DNA of 64,000 nt from Proteles cristata cristata (GCA_017311185.1 JAESUZ010002694.1:1240001-1304000); one strand, 5' to 3'. Counted from the stretch's first letter, positions 34,650 to 47,222 are shown. Numbers and translations are program-made. Notes: a model not told the origin generated them from the sequence alone.

Positions 34650-36834
34650 AATATTGTTCTTTATTATTCATTATATTCAAGTAGGCAAGTGCCTCTATAA
34701 GTTTATTCTGGGGCTCTTTTCCTGGTGTTAAAAAGATCCATTACAAAGTGAAAATTTCAGATAATGAGCTGTTTCCCTCTCTCCTACTTCATGACCAATG
34801 ATGGGGTGCATGCTGGTTTGGCCAATTTTTTGACTGAAATGACTCATCACTGGCTTGGCCAAACTCATTGGTCGGTCCAGTTATCCTGCTCAAGGTACCA
34901 GTATGGTGCACATCGTCTCTGAATGGTTCATTTGGGCACTACAACCTTTTTATCTGGTTGAATGAGTCGTTTTGGATACTACGTATACAATTTTGGCCAG
35001 TATCACAGTTAAATTCATAATGTAGGATCTGAATAAAAATATACATCAGATTCCCGGAAGGGCTTCTATTGAATGGCACAACCCTTAGAGAAAAACCTCG
35101 GCCTGAGGATTAACTATTAGCAGGTCTTCCTGCTTCAGTTTCCTTATAGAAATGGGAAACCAGCTTTCCAAAAATTATTTTTTGGGAGCGCTGTAAGGTC
35201 TGAACTAACCAGCTACCATTCAGTCTCCAACTCATGGCTCACTCCCACAGGATCCATGCTCAGCAAACTGAAAGACCTGACCCTCTGCTGCATGTTCTCT
35301 AAATCTGGGATTTCTAGGCATGACAGTCCCTCCGTCTGGACTTCTATCCCAAGGTATACCCGTTCCCCGGCCAGATCCATGCCAGCCTCTGAGACTCATT
35401 TCAACCACTTATTTCTGCTAGGAAGCCAATACTATCTCTCACTAGGCAGCATTAGATGCTCGCATATTTCCTGCTCCTAGAATGCTGTATAGGCATCTAT
35501 AAGAATATTGTACAATGGGCTATACGTTTGCCTCAATGGGCTATGCGTAAACCCAAGGCACTAATCAAGTCTTATTTTTACCCTGTCCCCAGCCCTTAGC
35601 AGACTGGCACACAGCATACCTTGCATATCTGTTGAAAGACTGAATACTTTAGAACACTTGGAGATACAAAGTGCTACATATATAATAGTGAGAGTGCAGC
35701 TTTTTAATAGAAAAAGGAGAGTATCAGAGCCAGGTTGTTGACTTGAATTGCATGTTTCATTGATAGAAAAATAATTTAATAGATACAAAAGTTGTAGAAA
35801 TCACCAACAAGTAAACGATGGCATTTGGCTAAAGAAACTGAACATAAGACTAAAACGGAGCTTTAAATGGGACTGTCTAGTTTCATTTTAAGTGATGAAT
35901 TAAATAAAGGAGAAAGCAGTGTAAACTAGTAAACCCCTGTGTCTATGACATACATAAGTATCCACATACATAGTTTACACACACAAGATCTAATAATACT
36001 ACGTGTTCAGACATTGATGTGCTCGGCTCTTGGAGTCTCTCATGTGAGCAGGCAGCTGCCTCACCAGCACGTGCTCTGGGGGACTGAGCCCCATTCCTCG
36101 GGGTTATCTAGGGTTGTGGGGGCACATCAGGAGGATGGCTGCCAGTGCTGCCTGTGCATTCTTACCGCCAAGTGACATGTCCTGGGTGACTTCTATACTT
36201 GCTGGCTTTGTGAGCTCTTTTTTTTTTTTAAAGGCAGAAAAATATCATTGCTATGGCCTTATTGACCTCAGTCTAAGGGAACATGAGAACTCTCCGGGGA
36301 CCTGAAACAAGCCTGGCTTTTGAGTAAAGAACCCATGAAGGGTAGAGAGGAAGAGTGTGCCCTCATCTCGTGGTCATGGCATTTGATACTGCAAACAGTG
36401 GAGCAGGGGACGAACCTTGCACTGGCCCTAACCTTTGGCAAGTTCCCAATCTTCCACTTGAAACAGATAAATGAATTTCTTGAATCACTATTATCTCTTT
36501 TGAAAGGGAATTAAGTTTTAGTTTTCCATAATACATCCATTTAGAAGAAAATATGTTAATGCCTATTTTGGAGATGAAAACGTCAAACATTTTAATGAGA
36601 AAGTAACTTTTTCAAAAGACCTGTTTGATCCTAAAAATGTGAGCTTCTTTAAGACAGGGACATGGTGTATCTTGTTTAACATTACCACACAGCATGTGGC
36701 CTCTACAAAATAAATACTTGGGGGGGGCACTTTAAATGATTAATAAGGGTAGTTTCAATTTCCTATTTTATTCAGAATCCCATCATCACTGTGACAGAGA
36801 TACTCAACTGTGTGGGATAAAGCAATGTTAAACT
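34650..36834. other. CADPS2 intronic sequence
   Basis: AT-rich, no gene seen. It includes an inverted repeat around 34791-34875 (GACCAATGA with TCATTGGTC, and TTTGGCCA with TGGCCAAA) and a G-run at 36720-36727. Confidence 0.45.
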
Positions 36835-37019
36835 TTTTTTTAAATGTTCATTCTTGAGAGAAAGACAGCGGGGGGGGGGGCAAAGAGAGAGGGGGACAAA
36901 GGATCCAAAGTGGGCTCTGTGCTGACAGCAGCACAGTTCATGGGGCTCGAACTCACGAACTGTGAGATAATGACCTGGGCTGAAGTCAGATGCTGAACCG
37001 ACTGAGCCAGCCAGGTGCC
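36835..37019 (-). mobile_element. SINEC (CAN SINE)
   Basis: Reverse orientation; TTTAAATGTTCATTCTTGAGAG, a G10-type run at about 36871, CTCTGTGCTGACAGCAGCAC, GGGGCTCGAACTCACGAACT and CCGACTGAGCCAGCCAGGTG. Confidence 0.93.
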
Positions 37020-38545
37020 AAACTTTTTCGTCCCAGCATTCACCACTATTCCATATACACAGTAACCGAATGGTGAACAAGATGTCTCCTCATGCATCCA
37101 ACACATCAACTGAATGGACATTCTACATCAATAAACATACACATTATACGCATATAGTATGGGCAGTCGCTGAGGGGAAAGCCAAGGAGCTGCAGGGAAT
37201 ATATGGAACCACATTTCTGAGGACCTGTAGAGCAAAAGTATGGGGACGCTATATATTAGACTGCGGTAAGTAGGAACGTGGCTAGAAAGAATCTTGTTCA
37301 ACCACATTCAAACACTGCATCCCATTCCTGACTCAAAACCCCAAGCATGACAGAGAACGCTTAGAGACGTTTCAAAGGACAACCCCGAAGATGATTAAAG
37401 GGCTAGGAAAGGGGCCTATGAAGGGAAGTTAAACAAACAGGGATTATTTATCCTGGAGTAGACAAGTATGACAAGTGCCTTAATAACAGTCTTCATATAT
37501 TAGAAGGATTATTCCCTAGAGGATGCTGGCTGCCTGCTTTTTCTCCTCTAATAGGAAAAGGGAGAATGGGTTTCAAAGATAGCACGAAGAAGTTAGGTGA
37601 GATGGGGTTAGAATTTTATTCCAAACAAAATATTTTGCCCATATTAACACAGTAAAATGTAGAGGGTCTCTTACCTAGAGGTGGGCCATAATTAGGAAAT
37701 TAAGGGCTCTCTCTAGGTGTTGATAGGTACCTTTGGATAATGTTCTTTTATAGAGTTTTCTTTCAATGCATTCAGTAGACACATCTAATAATGGTTCTGC
37801 CACAACAGCTCCTTCCCTACATGGATTTTTTTTTTCCAGTTGGACTTAGCCAATGGTGGCTGGCAGTCTGGCTGCCACTGCTGTGTCCTCCCGTGAGAGG
37901 CACCAGCAGGGATGCAGCGAAGGCTTGCACAGGAGGGCCCAACTGAGGAGGAGCTCAGAAAGCCACCACGGGACGTGGCCTTAAGGCCCTGTGACATTTG
38001 CTGGTGAAGTCAGGGTTGAAGAGAGCGAGAGCAGTAGCTACCAGTCCTACAAAAGCATTACACTGGTCAACTGACAGAAACGCTGGGCTCAGGGGAGTCC
38101 TGGGTAGTTTTGGCAATAACTCACTTGTGGCCAGTTGCAGCACAAGCATGCAAAATCCTTGTGGGAATAACAGGCTCTGCGTGGAGAAGTCACAATTTCC
38201 AGACCGTCTTAAATGTGGAAGTGGCATGAAACCAACACTAAATAACTTTTAAAATGCTCAACGTGTAATCATTTCAACCATCTTTTAGAACATCAGTCAC
38301 AAGAATATTCTACTTTCTTCCGTGACCATTAAGTCATTGTTACTGACTTGGGTGAATGAATGCTAATGCGCATTTACACATTTGGGGTTTAGAAAAATTT
38401 CTCCATGAAATGAAAGTTTTGTCATCTTCCATTCATCGGAGACAATTTTACCCTTGCTAAGAGAGTTTACGTGATCAACGACCATTTTTTTTTCCTATTC
38501 AAGCAAAACCTCAGATCAGTTCACATGTGAGATTTTCTTTCTTTT
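37020..38545. other. CADPS2 intronic sequence, no recognised features
   Basis: Unique AT-mixed DNA. Open frames of up to 90 codons on both strands carry no domain. Confidence 0.45.
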
Positions 38546-38570
38546 CTCTCTTTTTTTTTTTTTTTTTTTA
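38546..38570. repeat. T-rich homopolymer tract
   Basis: A run of about 19 T preceded by TTTCTTTTCTCTC. Confidence 0.7.
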
Positions 38571-38639
38571 AATTCTGAGCACAATTAAAGGTGAGTTAAG
38601 GCTCTGGTGGAAATCTAAAGAGCATCGGCAAATCTGAGC

Positions 38640-39060
38640 ACTGCTCAGCTTTTGAATTGCTTTTTCTACTTCTCAGTTCTTTTAAATGGTTTTCTATGGC
38701 AGGGACATTTTTCTTAATTAGTCACAGCTAATTAGTGTTCTGGCATAGACAAGTAATCAGAAATGTCAGAGCTGCAAGGCTACATCTCCCTAATCCTTTG
38801 ATAATAATTTAGCCTCCTGGGAGGGCCCCAAGCTGCGGTAAGTAGTGACTGACAATAAGGCAAAATTAGGTGGGCAGCAGACCATTAGGATAGAAAAATA
38901 AAAAGCACTACCCAGTCCTGCTGAGCGCCATCAGGCAACTAACTGCACTGCCAGATGAGGTGCCTGTTTAAGCCTGTGTTGTTAATTAGCTGATTCTACC
39001 AGACCCGCCACATATGTCCAGGTGCCTCATGCAAAGACGTCTATTTCTGGGAATGCGCCA
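38640..39060. promoter_or_regulatory. possible conserved non-coding element with paired homeodomain sites
   Basis: Repeat-free sequence containing TTAATTAGTCACAGCTAATT (two TAATTA/TAATTAG cores facing each other, about 38714-38733), AATTAGG, GTTAATTAGCTGATT (near 38980), and CAGCTG-like and CAGGTG-like E-box cores. Such clusters are common in forebrain enhancers. No coding frame is seen. Enhancer function is inference. Confidence 0.35.
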
Positions 39061-39577
39061 AATGACAACTGTGTTTCATGATCACATTTCAAGAATATAA
39101 GGAAGAAGCCCACATATTTCTTGAAGATTCTTTTGAATTATCAAAGAAATGAGATCGACACGCTACAATACATTTCCTCGTGGAGTTTCTTGTAGGCAAT
39201 TAGGCACGCGTATCTCAAGTTTCCCAGGTTCTAATTCACCAACAGCTTAGATTCTAAACGAGGGCCTCTGGCGGCTCCGAGCTGCGTCTGGACTTGCCAA
39301 AGCTATTCGGGCACCCACCGTACACCAGAAAGTGGATCCTTTTAGAAATTCTTATACTTACAAATAATAACTTAACATTAAAATAAAGATTATTAACAAA
39401 AATGAACCAGACAGCTGTAATTCGAGAGCTGGGGTTTTAAAAAGAAACAAACTCCGAGGAAACAAGTCACTTAGGAGCAAGCTGGGGAGGACATTTACCG
39501 AGGCAGACGGGACCATCCACAGAATACATCTGACTAGAACGATCATTTTTTTTTTAAGCATTTTTTTTGTTTTTGCC

Positions 39578-39784
39578 TTTTTAAAAAAATTTATTTCCGT
39601 GCACGAGAGAGACAGTGTGAGCAGAGGAGGGTCAGAGAGAGAGGGAGACAGAATCCAAAGCAGGCCCCAGGCTCTGTGCTAGCTGTCAGCACAGAGCCCG
39701 ATGCGGGGCCTGAACCCATGAACCATGAGATCATGACCTGAGCTGAAGTCAGATGCTCAACCAACTGAGCCACCCAGGCGCCCC
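39578..39784 (-). mobile_element. SINEC (felid type)
   Basis: Reverse orientation; TTTATTTCCGTGCACGAGAG, GGGTCAGAGAGAGAGGGAG, TGTCAGCACAGAGCCCGATG and CCAACTGAGCCACCCAGGCG head. Near full length. Confidence 0.95.
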
Positions 39785-40335
39785 TGACTATAACTATATT
39801 AAAAGAGGTCAAACAACTTCAGTGCGAGACCAAATACTGTAGGTAAAACAAAGCAGAAATATAGACAATTAAAAAAAAAAAAACCAACCCCAAACACCTG
39901 GGGAACAATGTGTCAAAGCCGCTAAATAACAGTGTCAAAAGTAACACCGATGACAAACGGAGATCAAACTTTTTATCTACCTTTAGGATGTAATGAGGCA
40001 CCAGCATCTATAACACAACCATGTTTAGAAATACATGATCTCAAATAGCCTCAAGTCCACCATTGAACATATTATCCATCCTTTCTTATTGAGGAAGAAG
40101 GCAGGAAATGGTTATGACAGGGGATGAATCTTTAATTTTGAATAGTGACAGGAAAATCATGGTTGGGCATAATGGTCCAACAATTGATGTTTCATATTTG
40201 AATTCTTTTTATACAGAGACAAAATCAAAAGCGAATTCTCTGTAAAGGGAATCTATACTAATTTATGTAGTTTATGGAACTTCCTAGTCATCTGAAAGTG
40301 AGATATTATTGAAAAGAGGAAAACTACTATTTTTA

Positions 40336-40386
40336 TTTTTATTTATTTTTTTTTTACAAATAGTTTATTGTCAAATTAGTTTCCAT
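40336..40386 (-). mobile_element. 51-bp L1 3'-end insertion with perfect 17-bp TSD
   Basis: On the minus strand this reads ATGGAAACTAATTTGACAAT, then AAACTATTTGTAAAAA and an A/T-rich tail, matching the extreme 3' end of felid L1. It is bounded by perfect 17-bp copies of GAAAACTACTATTTTTA at 40319-40335 and 40387-40403. It is a severely 5'-truncated retrotransposition product. Confidence 0.88.
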
Positions 40387-40830
40387 GAAAACTACTATTT
40401 TTAAATTGACATTCACATACAAGAGAATATTATCTATAGTATACTAGAGTTCTAAGAAATGCAAGAAGACAAAGGAATATTCAGTCTTTATGGGCTGCAG
40501 TCTGCATTTCTCATAAAGAGGTTGATTACACACACAAAGAAATTTATCCAAAGGACTGAAAAAGTAGAGTCAGTTTTAAATACATGTCCTGGAGGACGGG
40601 CATCATGAAGGAAACTTTTATCTAGCAGCCACTGTTATCCAGGCTCTGTTGATTTCAACTATTCTTGTGAAATCAACATGATAATAAACTGAATCTTTAA
40701 GGAAGTTAAGAATAGTAGTGCTGATCTTATGGAGGATGAATAAATTCCTGAGTCACAAAGTTTGGGCATCAGTGTGAAGCACTGCATTAAAAACTTCTGA
40801 GCATTTTTGCCTTTTCTTTCTTGAAAAAAA

Positions 40831-41060
40831 AATTTTTTTTTAAATGTTTTATTTATTCCTAGGAAAGAGAGAGAGAGAGAGAGAGAGAGCGTGAGCAGGG
40901 GAGAGTCAGAGAGAGAGACGGAGTCACAGACTGAAACGGGCTCCAGGCTCTGAGCTGGCTGTCAGCACAGAGCCCGACGCCGGGCCGGAACCCACGAACC
41001 GCGAGATCACGACCTAAGCGAAAGTCGGACGCTTAACCCACTAAGCCACCCAGGCGCCCC
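40831..41060 (-). mobile_element. SINEC (felid type) with (GA)n
   Basis: Reverse orientation; ATGTTTTATTTATTCCTAGG, (GA)n at 40867-40889, CCAGGCTCTGAGCTGGCTGT, GCGAGATCACGACCTAAGCG and GCCACCCAGGCGCCCC. Flanks TTTGCCTTTTCTTTCTTG and TCTGCCTTTTCTTATTTG resemble a slightly diverged target-site duplication. Confidence 0.96.
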
Positions 41061-42490
41061 TCTGCCTTTTCTTATTTGGGACTCAGAGACAAGAGCACAA
41101 AAATGGAAAATGACTTTTATTTTGAAAAACATATTCTCTTGTCATAGGTTCAGTTTTTTTTTTTTCTTTGTATGTTACCGTATCTTAAAATGGCTACTGA
41201 ACTCATTTATACAGGCTAGGTCAATTTTACTTACAATTCTTAATTTAGAGTTGCTTTACTGAAAAGACTTCTTTTCAAGCAAAGTCCTGAGAAATTAATC
41301 CTTTATAAAAAACTATTTGGATGGATATAACCGATGAGCTATCATTTGAAGAATTACTTTTAATTTTATAAGACATCACCACAATATTTTAAAAAATCTC
41401 ATTGAGATGAAACTCCTCAACAATTAAATATTTAATCAGTTTATAACACAAGAGAACGTTTAATCTGCATGATTTACCAATTAAATACTGCACCCTGATG
41501 TGTCCTCAGCAACACGAGAGCTGAAATGAAATTGTTTCAGAGGGACTCAGGATGGGTAATGCCCAATAAATATGCAAAGATTTAGAGAGATAGGTGGGTT
41601 TAATGTACATCCTGGACAACAGAATGATTTCAGTCAGCCCCGAACTACCTCCGGGTTGTAATATTCTTGGACATCAGGAAAGGGCCAGTTGCACTTGGGC
41701 AATTACTGCCGAGGTCAGTTTCGACTCTGGAAACACCACCGCTGTCCAAACCAGAGATCCCAAGCCTTGCGGGAACTACTCAGCCTCTCTCCTGACACAT
41801 GGGTACCTGAGGTTCATACTGTGTGTCCTGAAGCCTGAACGTGGAGGAAGAAATATTACTGGAGACATTCAAAAATGGAAGTTAATAATTAGAAAATCTT
41901 CGCCATACTTCTATATTGGGATTAGACAAGTTGTAGATGGTTTCGATTTGATAAAAACTTTAAAAAAGTTGCTGACGATGGTGTTTATTATGTAAGAAAA
42001 AACACACTAGGGCAAGAGAGATTGTGTAGAATGCTGAAAACCCATTTGGCGCATCCATGGCTTCTCTTACCACAGAAGAACTTCCTTAAGATTTTTCTTA
42101 CCCAGATAAGACACGGTTTTTCTAAGTTGAAAATGTAAAATTAACATGTAGATTTTAAACTCAGCATGTACAAAGATGACCACTTGAGAGGAAGAGATAG
42201 TCTCTGTTTAAAATATTCTGGTCACTCAGAGAGAGTGAGCATGAATATGAAACGGATGAGTTCCAACTATTTTTCTCAATTTGGGCTTCACAGTCCTGGT
42301 GGTAGATACATGGAATGTCATGGTACAGCTATTCTCGGTAATATTTATCATTACTGCTAAGATTAATTGATAATTTAATTTAGTTGGTTTAACATCTGGA
42401 AGATATTTCAGAAACCACCTGGAGTTCTAGACCAACTTCTTCAGTTTATATGTACTAACTACACTGAGTCTTAGGCAGGGGTCATAGCTT
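41061..42490. other. CADPS2 intronic sequence with one unexplained open frame
   Basis: AT-rich. A plus-strand open frame at 41594-41995 (133 codons) is the longest outside CpG islands; see the rejected list. No other feature is recognised. Confidence 0.4.
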
Positions 42491-42499
42491 CTTGACACT

Positions 42500-42800
42500 C
42501 ACTCTGTCAATGGCAGAACCGTGGCTGGAACTCAGGTTTGTGGATTCCTGATCCAGCCCTCTGCCATAGTACTGTCTTACCATGTCCAATTTTGTAAGTC
42601 TGGTGGAAATAGCATAGACTTTGAAACTGGAGACACACAATTTCAATGTCTGATTCAACAACGAACAAGTCACTTATCTTCTATGAGTGGGAGATTCTTT
42701 AACCTGAAAACAAGGATAATAGGGATGATGGTATCTAGCTCAGCAGGTTAGAAATGATGTAGGTAAAGCACGTAGCACATATCCTGGTACAGGGAGGTGC
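42500..42800. mobile_element. MIR elements (one forward piece, one reverse)
   Basis: 42500-42585 reads like the 3' half of a forward MIR (GGCAGAACCGTGGCTGGAAC, TCAGG, CCTGATCCAGCCCTCTGCC). 42600-42800 reads like a reverse MIR (ACAAGTCACTTATCTTCTAT, ACCTGAAAACAAGGATAATAG, TAAAGCACGTAGCACATATCC). The second-last motif spans 42698-42719. Both are strongly diverged. Confidence 0.7.
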
Positions 42801-43162
42801 CGTGGAATGGCAGTGATGAAAGTGAGGGTTACTATTATTATTTTGATAATTTGAGATGATTAGGGATATACCTTAATACAAACTCGGTTCCTTCTCGTAA
42901 CAGTATGGATTTGCCGTTATTTATTTATACTTTTAAAAATTTATTTCTGTGTTACACAGAAAATGTTTTCGAAGTTTACTTATGGAATGAAATAGAATGT
43001 CTTGGTTCTCAGTTCTAATATTAAGCTTTTTTGATCTTGCAAGGGTACATTTAGCTTTAATATTTTAAAATTTAATGTAAGTCTAAAAGTCACCCTATAT
43101 TTAGGGCTTGAAGATAATACACATTTTAATCAATCCCGTCTTTAAGACTCTGAAGTTAAGGA

Positions 43163-43378
43163 GGGGCACCTGGGTGGCTCAGTCGGTTTAGGGTCTGACT
43201 TCAGTTCAGGTCATGATCTCACTGCTCGTGAGTTTGAGCCTCACGTAGGGCTCTGTGCTGACAGCTCAGAGCCTGGAGCCTGCTTCCAATCCTGTCTCCG
43301 TTTCTCTCTGCCCCTCTGCCCCTCTCTTGCTCGCGCACGGTCTCTTTCTCTCAAAAATAAATCAATGTTAAAGAAGTT
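43163..43378 (+). mobile_element. SINEC (CAN SINE), full length
   Basis: GGGGCACCTGGGTGGCTCAG start, GTGCTGACAGCTCAGAGCCT, AAAAATAAATCAATGTTAAA tail. Flanks AAGACTCTGAAGTTAAG and AAGACTCTCAAGTAAG suggest a target-site duplication. Confidence 0.95.
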
Positions 43379-44723
43379 AAAAAAGACTCTCAAGTAAGCA
43401 AAAGCCCTTTCCGTGGAGGCCAAAATAATAATACTGGTTGTACACAATGCTTGGGAAACTGGACCATGGCTTATGGCTTTGTGAGCTGTACATGGATGGC
43501 CATAGGAGGTACCATTCTTCTTTGCTGATGCATCCCAAAGCAATGGACACAAATCTAGGCTAATGGTCATTATTTGGTCTTAGGCACTGGTACAATTATG
43601 TAAATAGAACCCTAAAGTATTTCACCACAAATATCAGGAGCAATTAAGATGCTTAATCAAAAAGTTTCTGAGGCCAAAAAATACTACAAGTAATTACTGC
43701 TCTCAGGGGAAGTTGCACAGAACTTTCAAATAGTCTTTTCCATGAGCGGAGCATCATGCAGAAAAAGATTATTTAGTAAAACACACGAGTTATTTTTCAA
43801 AGTGTTGGTATTGGAGGCAGGATGAAAATATGTCTTCAGAATAACGGTTTTATATAAACATATTGTAATTTGTGGGATTTCCAAAAGGAATTAAATCTCA
43901 TTTGGGTCAAAAGAATATCCTTCTTAAGGAGTGAAGCTCTCCTACTGAATGACCAGAAACTGGATGCCCTACAGCCTTACTTGGGTTGGTTAAACTACTA
44001 AGCATTGATTCACGTTGGTGCAGGTGCACGTTTGTATGCAAGCACATTTTCCTCCGCATCTGAAGTTATGAGTCTTCCTTTTCTTCCTTCCTTTCCTTTC
44101 ATCTACTTCTTGCTTTAATTGAAATAGCAAAAGTTTGTCATTATGCCTGAATAAAATTTTTCTCTTCGATCTTTTATCTGTCATAGACTAAGATTGCCAA
44201 CAGTATTTATAGGGTCATTATTTTCAACTGTTTCTTGACACCTAACAATATTATTTTAAGTTTCAGCCAAGAAGATTTCCAATAATTATATAATGTCTCT
44301 CAGTAATGATCTGTCGCTTAAGATACACATTCTGTTTTACCTTTCAACACATACTTGATAACCTCTCATTTACTAACTATAATTGAGGCAAATTCAGTCT
44401 TGGCTAATTAGGGGCTCTTCGTACCCCCTCATACATGTTATTCTTGATGACATATCAATAGAATTAGGGTCTACTTTTTATTTTTAATTACAGTAATAAA
44501 AATGTGCAATTTAAAAATATTAGAATGTTTAGGGACATTATAACTATTTCACAAGTAACAAGTCCAGTGTTCTACTGAGGATATGCAAAATGCCAAAACC
44601 TTCACGACTAAAACAGAATGGTCGCTCATCAAGAGTTCCTTTCAGAAGTAAATTTACAGCCATGTCAGATGATGAGGTCTCAAAGGAAAGTGTACATAAC
44701 CAGGGCAACAAACTAGACATAAT

Positions 44724-44824
44724 TATGTATTTTTTCAAGAAAGCTCTATACCCAAAGTGGGGGTTGAACCATGACCCTAAGATCAAGAGTTGTGTGCTCT
44801 ACTGACTGAGCCGGCCAGATGACT
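44724..44824 (-). mobile_element. old SINEC fragment (tRNA-like head)
   Basis: AAAGTGGGGGTTGAACCATG, ACCCTAAGATCAAGAGTTGT, GCTCTACTGACTGAGCCGGC. Head-only reverse copy. It accounts for the end of the 71-codon open frame at 44590-44805. Confidence 0.8.
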
Positions 44825-45039
44825 CTAAACTAGACAAATTTTAATTTTGGTCCCCATGCACCCACTTCAGCTCTGTTGGTTATTGCTATCACACAAAAAG
44901 TCTTCTAAGAAAGTTTGGTGAATGCGAGAGAGGTGAAGTAGGGAATATCTTTATAGCGAAAAAATTCTACCTCTGTTATGAACTGATGGCAAACTTTGTA
45001 GTAAATAGGTCACCAAGACTGAAAGTTGAAGATGTTAAG

Positions 45040-45040
<1 letters not shown>

Positions 45041-45082
<42 letters not shown>
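45041..45082. repeat. (AC)n microsatellite
   Basis: About 21 AC units, uninterrupted. Confidence 0.95.
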
Positions 45083-45084
<2 letters not shown>

Positions 45085-46468
45085 CTACGATGGCCTATTT
45101 CCAGATGATTCTACCTTTTCTCATCATAGAAAACATGCTTCAGGTATACTAAGAATAAACATAAAGGAAATAACATCAATTTTCCTATTCTGTTCAACAT
45201 TTTTAAAAATTACCACATAAGCAAAAAAAGTAGAAGAGAATTTGGACGTAAAACATATGCTTGTAAACTCAGAGCAATACCAAATGGAAGCAGAAGTTGC
45301 TAATATGGTTTCAGTATTTTGTCAAAGAGCCAGCTGGATAGATGATAATTTTTCTACCCCTGCAGGGCATCAAAGCTTTTAGGAAATCATTCTTTTCACA
45401 CATATTAACACTTAGCTTATTAAAACAGATGATACTTTTATTGTAAAACAGCCTGGGTAGAGGCTAGAAGCATAAAATAGGAAAGAGGAGGCTCATTTTG
45501 ACCACCCGATCTGACAAACCGTGAGCACTGACACAACAGACCATGGAGGAGATGATGACGTAGCAGGACCTTCTGGAACTGCCACAGCTGAAGTGTCACC
45601 ACGAAGCCCGTGAATTGCTGTTATGAAAACATTTGCGGCAACTTGCATAATTAAATGAAACTGCCAGAAAAGCATTTCCAAAATGCAGGGGAGATGTGCG
45701 TAAATAAATACAGTTCAAAGCAAATATTCCGTTCCGGCATCAGCCTTGTGGGGAATTCTGGGAAGTTCCAACACAAGCAAAAGCACCATTTCCTTTGAAT
45801 TGACTGTTAAATAATTACAAATGAATGACAACATTGTTATTGAAATGGATTGCTCTCTTAGTTTCCTTTACAGATACTAGACAAATGAAACTTAACGATC
45901 ACGCTCTCTAAAACCACAACCCCCCACTTCTAGAAATTGCCAGGTGAAAATGAAGACTTTTGTGCTGAGAAAACTGTAGGGGTATATCGTTAGCATTTGT
46001 CAGTACTGTAAATCACGGGGGGAATGTTCAATAACGGTAGAGCGGTGGTGGATATTTGGCTTTACTGAAGCTTATGTCTTTGTTTCACTAAGGAGCCTTA
46101 TGTTAACTCACAAAACTTTCAGAGGAGGGGCCCACTCCTTGCCAGCAGGATCCTGTTTATGGAGTGCAGCAAAGTCAAGCAAGCGGACCGGTGCTGTATA
46201 CACAGTGGTAAACTGGTTATCATCCTGCTCGTTAAAATTAACCTTAGAAGCTTTTTGAGACCTCCATTCTAACAGTGACACTTGTCATGTACAAAAGAAG
46301 CCAATTAAGGCTTCTGTCAACAGTCAGAGAACTAAAACTATCCACTGTACTAGCTGCATAGAAGAAAAGGGATCAGAAAAGGAGTCTGCTTTGCCAACAT
46401 ATCGAAATGCAATTTTCCCTGCACACATGTGGAGGATGCCAGGAAGCCTTGTGAGGGCAGTTACTTAC

Positions 46469-46576
46469 ATCAAACAGCTTTTCTATATACATTTCCTCAT
46501 TGACCTTTTCTCGAAGAATATCCTGGTTTTGCCGAACAAACATGATATAGGTGTCTGCGAGATCCATTCCTGGTTT
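46469..46576 (-). CDS. CADPS2: CADPS2 third-last coding exon
   Basis: A 108-bp, phase 0-0 exon of 36 residues, [20 protein letters not shown] continuing [16 protein letters not shown]. The acceptor reads CCACAG/AAACCA and the donor TTTGAT/GTAAGT, a strong consensus. The sequence connects KYVDVP of the upstream microexon with QWYSSS of the next exon, exactly as in CAPS proteins. Nearly every residue fits the family. It is isolated by 14 kb and 19.6 kb introns. Confidence 0.96.
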
Positions 46577-47010
46577 CTGTGGTGGAGAAAAAGCATGGGG
46601 AATAAAAGATCAGATCTCTATTGTGAAAACATTATTAAAACACAACTTTAGAAAATAATTCACATATCATTTCAAAAATTACATTAGTAAATTATGCCCA
46701 AGACCAAAATCAACAACGAGCACCTTCAGCAAATTCCATAATTAAAATAAATAAAAGTTTATTACTGATGTCTGTAACTTGAGGTCACAGTTATTCATCA
46801 TTATAAAAATGAGTAGAGACATGTGGCTGTAAAGTACCAGATACCTTTTTTCTTTAATGGCCATCTTGAACTGTTAATATGCCACACAGTGTAAATGAAT
46901 GAATTTTTTAAAAAAGTCCCCACTTGTAATAATCCTTTCCTAATTGCCAATACAATTTACTTGTCACTATCTCTGGTTGGTTTACGTATATATATTAAAA
47001 GCAAAAATGT

Positions 47011-47222
47011 GGGGCACCTGGGTGGCTTCAGTTGGTGAAGCATCAACTTCAGCTTAGGTCATGAACTCACAGCTTGTGAATTTGAGCCCTGTGTCAGGCT
47101 CTGTGCTGTCAGTTCAGAGCCTGGACCCTGCTTCGGATTCTGTGTTCCCCTCTCTCTGCCCCTTGCCCACTCACACTCTGTCTCTCTCTCTCAAAAGTAA
47201 ATAAACATTAAAAAAATTAAAA
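47011..47222 (+). mobile_element. SINEC (CAN SINE)
   Basis: GGGGCACCTGGGTGGCTTCA start, CTCTGTGCTGTCAGTTCAGA, TCTCTCTCTCAAAAGTAAAT and AAACATTAAAAAAATTAAAA tail. Moderately diverged in the B box. Confidence 0.94.

Larger units (their letters stand above)
26910..46468 (-). other. CADPS2: CADPS2 intron, 19.6 kb
   Basis: Bounded by GTAAGT at 46468 downwards and TTTCCAG ending at 26910. It carries many SINEs, a minimal L1 insertion, MIR pieces, several dinucleotide repeats and at least two stretches resembling conserved regulatory DNA (30240-30760 and 38640-39060). No exon or intact nested gene is recognised. Confidence 0.85.

Noticed and set aside
41594..41995. 133-codon plus-strand frame, considered as a cyclophilin-like retrocopy
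   Set aside because: A short stretch (DPKPCGNY, then VVDGFDLIKTLKKL) faintly recalls PPIase-like proteins, but the spacing is wrong, the catalytic region is missing and no poly(A) tail or target-site duplication was found. A translated search could settle it.
45041..45082. Regular short repeats considered as a CRISPR-like or satellite array
   Set aside because: Simple dinucleotide repeat without spacers, in a vertebrate genome.
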